Shown here in pieces: positions 55,205-64,000 of a DNA stretch of 64,000 bases. The notes under the pieces are model-generated. The model was not told the DNA's origin, made no database searches, and was given only the letters and a program-made list of their open reading frames with translations. Made by a program: the position numbers and the translations under genes. The stretch is from Gambelia wislizenii (lineage: Eukaryota; Chordata; Lepidosauria; Squamata; Crotaphytidae), in NCBI GenBank assembly GCA_030847615.1, contig JAUMIR010000004.1, positions 186,684,501 through 186,748,500 on the forward strand. Direction: 5' to 3'. Each line of letters opens with the position of its first letter. Positions within the stretch are counted from its first letter, which is position 1.

Positions 55205-56675
55205 GTCACACATGGGAGCAAGTGGGACTTACCTCTGCATAGGTTGTTAACAGGATGCCTGCTATTGTTTGGGTCTCAGATATAAATACAGCAATGAAAT
55301 CTGCCACAACCTGACACATTTGTCCAGTAAAGATGAGTCCAAGAACATGAAATAAAATGGATGGAATTAAACATGTTGTAAACTGAGTGTCTGCAGCCAT
55401 CTCTACAAACTAATCTAGGAAGCAAACTGGAAATATGGTCAATGAATATTGCAGTGGTGCCAATTCACAAACTAAACTAATAAATTCAGATTTCTAAAAT
55501 CCAGAGGCTTTAGGTGGAGAAAACTGTGTAGCTCCAATAAATAAATAAAGATCTTGAAAGACATTAGCTCTGTTTTCCCTAGTGTGGTGTCCTCCAGATG
55601 TTTTGGTCTGCAATTTCCTTCAGCCTCAGCAGACACTTCCAGTAGTGGAGGATCATCCCCAAAGAGGATGGTGAAAGGCCACATTAGTTCTACTAGTTAA
55701 CACACACACATAATTAAGGACTTGGGCTCAGCTTTTCTGAATTATTTATTAAAACAAATGGACTAACGAAATTTTAACTCAGTATATGAGCTGTACACCT
55801 GAATATGAAAACACTCTCTGAAATAAGTTTATGTAACGATCTGTCCCTTACTCACCAGACTGCAACTGAAATTTGTAATGCTTTTAACTGAATTGTAAGA
55901 TGGTTCATTGGAATTTAATAAATTTAAGGAAACCACACACACACACAACTGTAGTCATGTTTTTGTGAAACCTGGGTTAATTCTTAGGTTTTGTGTGTTC
56001 AAGTATGGTTTGCATTTATATTTATTTCTATTTTCTTTTATTTTTGCTAGATTTCCCAGAAAACAGAAGATTATGCCTTTTGTGTTGCTGTATGTCATTG
56101 TATTGCTGTAATCATCATCATCATCATCATCACCACTACATCCAAATAGATTTTTAATGCTCTTGTACGGTACTGCCCATGCTTACGCTTTAGCAATCCA
56201 ATCCTTCTGATTAGATGTGCATACGCTGGATCTCTGTACTGTGCCTCATTGAACTGTTTATTCTGAGCACACTAGACAAGCAAAATGGTTGTTTCTGGAA
56301 TCTTTTGTTGACATGCTCTTTTCATGTATGACTTACTTTAAGTAAAATGAACAGCACTGAAACAAAATCCTGTTCAGATTGCTATCCTATGCAGTTTACT
56401 CAACAGTAAGCTTTCTGAGTAATTGGTTATTCAAGTTTTAAATATATTCCTGTGCATTTTTCTCAGATGCCATGAGGTGGGGGCAAATATGGGCATGCTG
56501 TTATTAATCATATGGATATATATTAATCCTTTGGGGGGGTGCACACACACATGCATGCGTTCGTGCATGTATTAACCCTATGTGGGAAGAGAGAAAGATT
56601 GAGAGAGATTATATATTTTCTTCATTGTTTTCAGAGAGAGAGTGTGCCTATGAAGAAAAGAAGACTATGAAGAAA

Positions 56676-56680
<5 letters not shown>
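55205..56680. other. Unassigned AT-rich DNA
   Basis: No gene recognised. A (CAT)n tract lies at 56113-56131 and a (CA)n tract at 55936-55948. Confidence 0.5.

Positions 56681-56724
<44 letters not shown>
56681..56724. repeat. (CT)n microsatellite
   Basis: 22 uninterrupted CT units. Confidence 0.97.
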
Positions 56725-56729
<5 letters not shown>

Positions 56730-56730
56730 A

Positions 56731-57545
56731 TGTTACAATACACATAGAGGTCAGGTGGAGGTTACAAGGACCTGGGATGTGTCTTAGAAATAATTTGATA
56801 AAACAAACAGAAGGTCCCTGGTAAACAAAACCATTAAGGAGGTATGTGCTAATTCCTTCTTGGGCACCTCAGCAATGATTCATCCAACCAAACAATTAAG
56901 TGACCGTCCAACCCTAATTCCAAGGAAATCTCACCTCAGAACCCCCCTCATGTCCTACATTGCAAGGTTGTCATAAACCCATCAATTCCTATCTTTCAGC
57001 CATCAAAGCAATCAGTTGAGTTTTGCTCCCTTTGTCTATCCCATGGGAAAGCCATCCACGCTTTGTCATAACCAGAGTACCCCTTCACAATATGAAATAG
57101 GGTATAAATATCCCAGCCTAGACCCCAGCTACATGTGCCACAGAGGGACACTGCCACTCTGCCAGATTCTCTGTGCCATTCTCAGAGGCCAGTCTGAGCC
57201 TCCTTGCTACCTGAAACTCTTCTCTTGAAAACTGATAACTATAAACGTATCTTCCCAGACTTCTCTCTATCCAACCTCCCCATCTTTCTTTCTAAAATAG
57301 CCTTGTATGGTTCTTAAGAGTGTGTGTTTTGTATGCTAGCATATCCCCTGTGTTATTTCCAATAAAAGATACTTTATTTCACTTTAACCGGAGCACTCTC
57401 TACAGTTAGTACTGGTATCCATAGGTGAAAAGATCCCCAAAGTTACCCACCTCTCAACAGGCTTCTGTTTGAGCTAATAATTCCCCCAGATAATAATATA
57501 GATTTTGGCATCATGGGTGGGGCTCTAAAGCACACCCCACCCCTT
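56731..57545 (+). mobile_element. LTR-like repeat family A, copy 4 (most complete)
   Basis: Starts TGTTAC near 56731, has a TATA region 'gggtataaatatccc' at 57100-57114 and AATAAA at 57361-57366, then a U5-like part with 'ggtgaaaagatcccc' and 'gtttgagctaataattcccc'. Promoter, poly(A) signal and downstream segment in LTR order support the LTR call. The 3' border is near 57485-57545; no coding region follows, so it looks solo. The family was probably an endogenous retrovirus or LTR retrotransposon, but no gag/pol links to it here. Confidence 0.7.
57100..57114 (+). promoter_or_regulatory. TATA box of family-A LTR
   Basis: 'gggtataaatatccc', conserved at the equivalent place in copies 1 and 3. 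Confidence 0.6.
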
Positions 57546-57569
57546 TGGATAACACCATTGCTCTTCTCC

Positions 57570-57722
57570 AGGATAGAATCATAGAATTGTAGAGCTGGAA
57601 GAGACACAAGGGCCATCCAGTCCAACCCCTTGCCACACAGGAAATCACAATCAAATCATCCCTGATAGATGGCCATCCAGCCTCTGTTTAAAGATCTCTA
57701 AGGAAGGAGACCCCATCCAAAT
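57570..57722 (-). mobile_element. CR1 LINE 3' end fragment
   Basis: 'agaatcatagaattgtagag' followed by 'ggccatccagtccaaccc' and 'gccatccagcctctgtttaa', the reverse complement of the CR1 3' tail and end of ORF2. Confidence 0.82.
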
Positions 57723-58480
57723 GATCCGTTTGCCTTTCAACCTTCTTCTGGAAGCCTTTGTCTTTGTATTCTGCCGTGATTCATTAGTCTTCCTTCATGG
57801 TTTGTTTTTCAATGAAGACACACAATGCTTTCATATGACTTGTAGTCTGGAAGTAGATTCTCCCTATTCTCTGGAGGAAACTGTTGAGCATATTTCCTGT
57901 TGTGATAATTTTGAAAATTAATTTCTTCTTTTCAGACTAAGCAGTTAGGTGTTTGTAACACTGGTGAACATTAACAGGGACAGACAAGAACAAAGGAGCT
58001 TCCAGAGGCTCCTCCTGAATAGATTTTTCTCTACAGTGTTTTGAATGTTTTTGAAGTTACACTGATAAATGAACAATAGTTGCTCCAAGGGAAGAAAAAA
58101 CAGGATGACAAATGGAAACATCAAGGATTAACAAGGTAAATGCAAGTCTGTATTCTTACTCATCTTTAGCATAAGCAATAATAAGAAATCAAGCACAAAA
58201 TAATATTATCAAAATGAAATACAAACACACAGACACACAATCACATTTTATAAAGAATGAACATGATTAATTCAAACTATGGAGCTTATTCTTGCATGTT
58301 TACACAGCAGTAACTCAGTTCTTCCAGATTTATTCCCATACATGTATGCTGTTGCAGCTTTAGAGTCCAGGGTGGCCCAAGACATTTTGCTGCCTGAAGC
58401 AGAGCAAAAAAAAAATGCACCTTTTTTGCCTGAATTAGTGGGAGTCCATGGGGGAGCCAGTCATGATACCAAATTTATGA
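57723..58480. other. Unassigned DNA
   Basis: No supported gene or repeat. Confidence 0.45.
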
Positions 58481-58484
58481 TATT

Positions 58485-59645
58485 AATTGGGGGAATTATA
58501 ATAGCTCAAATGGATAGCTGTGAGAGGTTGGGTAACTTGTGGGACCTTTGCACCTATGTATACTGGTACTAACTGCAGAGACTCCGAGTTAAAATGAAAT
58601 AAAATGGTATTTATTGGAAAATAACTGGAAGCATTCATACACAAATGCACACTCACAAGAACCACACAAGGCTAATTAAGAGTCCAGGTAGAAAGACTGG
58701 ATAGAGGAATAGATTTGGGGAGTATGAGCGATAACTACCATTCCTGAAGAGCAGAGTTTTGTGCAGCAGAGAAGACTCAGATTCAGGAGATTTTCAGGTG
58801 ATCGGGAGAGAAACGGGGCTGTTCCACTGCCAGCACTCTGTTTCGCACACCCTCGTCCTTCTCCTGATCTCCATGTGTTCTCCTTCGGTCCTGCTTTCAT
58901 TTTCCTTCTGCTATTTTCTGCTATTTTTTACTATGAAAGAACTTCCAGTAGTAAAAAATAGCAGAAGGAAAATGAAAGCAGGAAGGAGAGAGAACAAATG
59001 GAGATCAGGAAAAGGATGGGGTGTGCAAAACAGAACACTGGCAGTGGAACAGCCCCGTTTCTCTCCCAATCTCTGTGGGGGTTATTTCCCCCAGCTGAAA
59101 ATCTCCTCAGAGTTGAGGGTAGTATAGCGATCCGACAGAGTTATCGTGTCCAACTGTAGCACACATTGCTATTGTTGAGGGAACTGATATTTATACCCAA
59201 TTTTGTGTCCTGAAGGGGTGTTTGAGTGTGGAACAAAGCTTAGATGGGTTTCCCACTGTTAAACAAAGGAAACATCAGCTTCACTAATTGTCGTTAATGG
59301 CTGAGATATTAGAATTGATATGACAACCTTTGTATTGTGGGACAGAAAAGGTATGAGGAAAGGCTGTGTGGGGATAATGCGGGTTCCAGTCACTTGTTTG
59401 TTTGTGATGGATGACTCATTGCAAATGCTTCCAAAATGGGATTAGCACATACCTCGGTGATGGCTTTTACTAGGGGCTTCACTTAATTACTATCTTGGGT
59501 GTGTCTGTTGGTAGTTTTCCATGACACCTTCGTTTAGGTCCTGGTGACCTCCACCTGACCCTACTTTTGGTCTTCCCTGGTCTACTAGACCCTGTGAAAT
59601 GTCTAATCCTTGCCAATTTATGAAATATTATAGTGAGGGGGTGTA
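58485..59645 (-). mobile_element. LTR-like repeat family A, copy 5, interrupted
   Basis: The reverse complement matches copy 4: 'ccccaattaatatcataaatttggtatcatga' end region, 'actggtatacataggtg' (58555-58575), a poly(A)-like 'tattttattt' near 58600, the U3 with 'aggtatgtgctaatccc', and the start near 59620-59645. A fold-back MITE (58786-59106) sits in its middle. Confidence 0.65.
58786..59106. mobile_element. Fold-back MITE, 321 bp, inside the LTR
   Basis: Starts GGAGATTTTCAG and ends CTGAAAATCTCC, flanked by TCA on both sides (58783-58785, 59107-59109). The two ~150-bp arms are inverted copies ('gagaaacggggctgttccac', 'cctgctttcattttcc'), with a 19-bp extra block near the right end. The terminal 12 bp are the same as in the 190-bp MITE at 41303. 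Confidence 0.78.
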
Positions 59646-60839
59646 AAGTTTGGTAACACCTTCACCCACCTATGTCCAGGTACCAAACAGGGCAAAATAA
59701 CCAATAACTCCTCTCTTCAGCTTCTCTCCATCCTCAGTAGAAATGCAGTGACATTCAATTAAATATCTATGAATTTGCTACAAATCTATTGCCTGAAGCA
59801 GCTGCCTCACTTTGCCTAATGGTAGGGTCAGTCCTATTAAAGTGCTTCTGATATCAACTCCAATAATGTACACAGATTTAAGTCTCGTCCATGGAAATAG
59901 AAAGTAATGGGGCCTAAATGCATTTGATTTTTATTAATGCCACTTAGTCCCAATACATGTAATAGAACAGTACTAATGGCTGGAACAGCTGGAATTCTGT
60001 GAAAGAGGACTTCCCCTCATCATTGCTACTCCCTGGAGTTTTTCCTGCTGCTACTAGTCCCTCCAGGAGAAGAGATGAGGGAGCCAGCAGTAAGCTATCT
60101 ATCCCAGTGGGAAGATGCTGTCTTCTCTGAACTGCATCCCAGACAGGCTGCTGTGGCCTTTGGAGAGCAAGCAAGATTCATTCCAGCCAAGAGAGATAGT
60201 GAAGATTTGTGTGTGTGTGTATTTTTGTTGTACTAATTTTTAGTTTGCTCCATATATGTGTAGTGACATAAGTCTTGATAACTTCATTGTTATAAAGTAT
60301 TCTATGTGTGTCTCCCCCCACTCCCTCATGTGTATATTTTGATCAGTTTTTTTTAAAAAAAAATCTATATCTGCCTATCTAGAAAGATAGATGGCTGTGA
60401 TTTTAAAGTATGATTACAAGGGGAAAGAACATATAAGAACATGAGAGAAAAAAGGAAGCAGAAGTACACAGCATATGAACAAGCATAAGGCATATACTGT
60501 ACACTGATACAACCTGACTATATATCCAAAAAATAAATTTTCTTGAAGTTGATGTCTATAAATTTTGTACTTAGGCATAGCAGTAAAGTCATTGTTTGTC
60601 AGTGTTTGTTGTGAGTCACTATGATATATCCCCTCTGCAGGCTGGCCCCACAGTTCCAACCCTGAGTTCCTGACATTCACCTTGCCCTTTCCCCCCGGTT
60701 AATCCCTTCTGGGATTGGGTACTTGGGCCTCCAGGTGATCCCCTATTGTGGACCAGTGGCTGTGTTGTTCTGTGGGCTCATTGTGGTAAGCGTGACCTGA
60801 CTTTTTAATCAGGTTTGATAGAGACAGCCAGAGACAGTT
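59646..60839. other. Unassigned DNA
   Basis: No gene recognised. Confidence 0.45.
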
Positions 60840-61110
60840 TTGAACAAAGAAATACCAAGTAGAAGTTTATTAAGACACGTAAGAAAACACATTAATCCTT
60901 GAACTTCTCAATCATTCATAACTCCCCCAAACCAGAGTCCGTTCTCTCCTCTGACTGACTGTACTATCTTTTTATCTGCTTGAAATCTCTATCTCTCTGA
61001 AATTAAAATCCTATCTGGCCTCTGACAAACAGGCCTCTGTTTTGTATCATTTTTCCACTGCAGCCCCCTGTGATTAGCTGGCTCCAACCAGGCTTGCCCG
61101 GTTTCTCCTT
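60840..61110 (-). other. Possible decayed LTR
   Basis: The minus-strand order resembles an LTR with a poly(A)-type 'ttaataaac' near 60872, but there is no second copy in the window and no clear ends. Weak. Confidence 0.25.
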
Positions 61111-62610
61111 CACGGTCACTTTGGGCACTGCCCAGTGGCAGTAGCAGATTTCATGGCGAGAGTGAATTTGCAGTGGTGTTTATCCCAGACTTTGAGGGAG
61201 CTGTCCAAAGTGCTGAAACCTAATTCCATAGTAAGTTCAGCACCTTGCACAACTCTATTGCAGATTCACTGCATCTCTAACATGGAAGGCACCAGCTACC
61301 ATTGCCACTATCTACCTGCACTGGAGAAAAACTGGTATATCAACAGATTAATAACAAGCTAAAGAACTAGTCTGCCATCTGTCTTGGTGTGCAGCCTAAA
61401 GAGGAGCACTACACACTCCAACATCTTAACAATAGGGAAACACATCCTCTTGGTCGTTTGTTCCTTGAGATACACAGGGTCATATGGACAATCTGAAGCT
61501 ATTCAGATTCCTTGAAGATATTTAGCAAAGCAATGAAAGCAAGAGACTCCTTGAATAATATGGAAGCCAGCTATTACTATGTTTGCTGGGCAGTCTTAGG
61601 GGCTTCTCCCTCTGCAAGACGTTAGAAGGGCATTGTTGAAATCAGCAATGTTAGCAGTAGCCAAACCTGCTAAGGGAAGATTGATATTGATATTGCTCCA
61701 ACAATCAGCTAAGCTCAATTGAGCACTTAAATAGCTAAGCAGGCCTACAAATGTCCAGACAGCATCCATTGGCTTAGAGCTGGAAGGAATGTAAAGAGAA
61801 TAGAATGCTGATTTGGCTCTTGTGGTGACATTAAAGGCATCCTATCCAAGAAATGGGCAGCTGCAACTTACATCCACAATTGGCCTTACTATTAGGCAGG
61901 GTCAGGCAGCAGGTTTGGGGACGTATGAAACAGCTGCAAATTGTTAGTTATTACATAATTGGGGATAGATCTGTTAGAGAGATGGAAAGAGATGTTTGTT
62001 GCATTTTCTCCCTCAGGTTAGTTGGTACTATATATCTTGACTTTAGGGGTAGGGGTGCCATTTGTTGTTTTCCTGCAAGTGGCAAAATGTGTTGAGATAG
62101 CCCTGCTCACTTCTGTGATGGGATCCCATACTATCATCAGTGCATTGAGGACTGGCAGCACCTTTGTGTCAATAATTTGTCTCCGATGGCTACTGTGACT
62201 CCAGAGTCCAGAAGGAGTATGATTACAAGGGTAGCAATGCAAGATAGCAATAGCCTCAGAGTCACCACAATTTTTTTTTTTTGCCAATGTGTCAAAGCTG
62301 TTCACTTCTTCATTCACCTACAATTTTTATGCAGCACTTTCAATTTTAGGCAGACTATATTCATTTATTAGCTTTTAAATAAATGTTCCCATGCCTGCTC
62401 GCACAGTAGCATATATTAATACCTGATGGAAAATACCTAAAGAGGATTTGAGTAGGAACCAGCAAATTGCCACTTGCAGGTATAGTTCTTTTGCACAATA
62501 CTGTATGTAACTTCTATGGGAAAATGGTTACCTCTCTAAAACATCATTGACTCCTCCCTGGTTACTACATCTTACTTGGTAAGTAGTATTGGGAGTGTTT
62601 AAAAATCAGG
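61111..62610. other. Unassigned DNA
   Basis: No gene or repeat recognised. Short open frames lack motifs. Confidence 0.45.
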
Positions 62611-62619
62611 GTTCCAATG

Positions 62620-62903
62620 TTCCCTGTTAAACAATCCACACTGTACCTCACACCTGGAAAGTACAGCCAAATAGCAAGTTCGATTCCAGCGGGTTCCAAG
62701 GTTCACTCAGCCTTCCATCCTTTCATAGGTTGGTAAATTGAGTACCCAGCTTGTGAGGGCAATTAGCTAACACACATTGGAAACTCTTTAATGCAGTGTA
62801 GATGTGTAAATAGCTATTGCTTAAAAAACAATTTGTAAGCCGCTCTGATAGCCTTGTGGCTGAAAAGCAAGGTATAAATAAATAAATAAATAAATACCCT
62901 CTG
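62620..62903 (+). mobile_element. tRNA-derived SINE (Sauria-type), 5'-degraded
   Basis: Positions about 62692-62895 match the reverse complement of the SINE at 29950-30218: 'ccttccatcctttcataggt', 'gggcaattagctaacacaca', 'acaatttgtaagccgctctg', ending in (AAAT)n. A B-box-like 'gttcgattccagc' lies at 62678-62691. The A-box region is degenerate. It abuts the LINE that follows. Confidence 0.7.
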
Positions 62904-62909
62904 GTAGGA

Positions 62910-64000
62910 GAACAGCCCATTCAGAACTTGTCGTCAGCAATGCCCAAAGAACCATAACAGCAATTCTAAGATTTTTTTTCACCAAAGGTGCTCAGTTTAT
63001 TCCGGCCGCAGTCAAACTGTTCAATGCCAAGGTTCATCCTCAACTTCTATACGGAGCCCAATTGGGACCATATTGTAACATCAATGTAATTGAATGTATG
63101 CAAACTAAGTTCCTTAGGAGAATCTTCCAGGTTGCCCCTTGTGTTCCGAATGCTGTTCTCAGAAAGGAGGCTGGGTCTATCAAAATAGAATCTAGTCTGT
63201 GGATCAGTATACTCACCTATTGGCAAAAATTGCATAAAACTCCTGGAGGTTTGACAAATTTCATCTTTCTGGATCCTTTCAAATCCTCTTGGGAAATGTC
63301 TATCTATAAGAAAATAAATGAGCTAGGTCTCAATAAAAATGAAATTCTAAAGCTTGATGCCGATAGAGCTAAATCTATTATTGAACAAAAAATTATAGAA
63401 GCAGAAAGATACATGGATTCTGCTTCTCTTTCAAAATATGCCTTGTTTAGCTTTCAAGCCTTGGTCCCCTCCCCAGCTCCATATTTATTCCATGTCACTC
63501 TCCCGAAGTTTAGAAGGGCTTTAACTTTGGCACGGTTCAATATGTTGCCTACGGCCATGCTGGAAGGTAGATTTAAAAAAATACCTTTTGAATTTCGCTT
63601 TTGCCCATGTGGTTCAGGTGCTGTGGAAACCAATGAGCATGTTCTCCTATATTGTCAGTTTTATAGGGACATTCGTCACCAACTGATTAGCCCACTACTG
63701 GGTAAATTTCCAGGTAAAACTGACTTTGTTTATTTGCACTTTCTATTGGATAACATTGACCTCACAGTATCCCACAAGGTGGCTAAATTTTGTTACATCG
63801 TTTGTAAACTGCGCCCTCAATTGACAAATGGACATTCTATCACTGTGCAGTAAGATTTGTTTGAATACTGTACATATACAGTCCATTATTAGTTTATATT
63901 TTAATTTGGTATTGTATTATTGATACACCATTTGTATAATTGTACGATTGTATGACTTGGTTTTTATACTGGTCAAAGACCGAATAAATTTTATTACTAT
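62910..64000 (+). pseudogene. LINE ORF2 C-terminus with Cys-rich motif, copy 2
   Basis: The frame is open from about 62960 to the stop at 63851-63853. It begins 'FIPAAVKLFNAKVHPQLLYG', the helix just after the RT domain where such LINEs read 'LLYGAQ', then 'MQTKFLRRIFQ', and 'LARFNMLPTAMLEGRFKKIP' (about 63535), followed by 'FCPCGSGAVETNEHVLLYC' (63601-63657) and 'YRDIRHQLISPL'. A ~145-nt 3' UTR ends 'gaccgaataaattttattac' at the window edge with an AATAAA at 63981-63986. About 300 codons are intact, so it is younger than copy 1 at 16.4-17.1 kb. RT and endonuclease are absent: 5' truncated at 62910 against a SINE. Perhaps Vingi or another I/Ingi-group LINE. Confidence 0.75.

Overview
The window reads as a piece of a vertebrate nuclear genome, most likely a squamate reptile (lizard or snake). 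I found no host protein-coding exon, no intact tRNA or rRNA gene, and nothing bacterial. The organism call rests on the repeat mix: CR1 with its TTCTATGATTCTATG-type 3' end, a long L1, RTE/BovB-like LINEs, a Penelope element with a GIY-YIG endonuclease, a tRNA-derived SINE of the Sauria type, a 5S-rRNA-derived SINE fragment, a Gmr1-like Ty3/gypsy element, and many short inverted-repeat DNA transposons. The species cannot be named from the sequence alone.

Layout. 1-9.7 kb: a truncated LTR-like repeat (family A), microsatellites, a GC-rich Tigger-like MITE, an L2-like LINE scrap, a 5S-derived SINE scrap, a second family-A LTR carrying a Penelope insertion, a CR1 3' end, and a 1.58-kb Tigger-like element expanded by an internal ~96-bp minisatellite. 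9.7-19.9 kb: mostly unassigned DNA with an RTE 3' end, a CR1 3' end, a Penelope fold-back of two ~229-bp arms, the C-terminal end of a second LINE type, and more MITEs. 20-25.2 kb: a 2-kb RTE/BovB-like LINE relic, then two adjacent minisatellites. 25-29.3 kb: MITEs and unassigned DNA. 29.3-31.2 kb: a Penelope element whose reading frame is split by a SINE. 32.8-39.8 kb: a full-length 6.9-kb L1 with an 18-bp target duplication, an intact ORF1, an extra acidic ORF, and an ORF2 broken by one frameshift and one nonsense codon. 41.3-49.5 kb: Harbinger-like MITEs, including a 336-bp near-perfect palindrome, a CR1 end, and a third family-A LTR. 49.5-54.3 kb (minus strand): a Gmr1-like gypsy element in the order gag-PR-IN-RT-RH with a 3' LTR. 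56.7-59.6 kb: two more family-A LTRs, one interrupted by a fold-back MITE. 62.6-64 kb: a SINE abutting a LINE C-terminal coding region that runs to the window edge.

The genes visible here are transposon genes. Autonomous types (L1, RTE, CR1, Penelope, gypsy) sit beside non-autonomous ones that plausibly used their machinery. The nesting gives relative ages: the SINE is younger than the Penelope, the Penelope fragment is younger than its LTR host, and the fold-back MITE is younger than its LTR. The most notable items are the Gmr1-type domain order with a SCAN-like capsid segment, the extra acidic ORF in the L1, a family of MITEs with 3-bp target duplications, and the minisatellite expansion inside a Tigger-like element.
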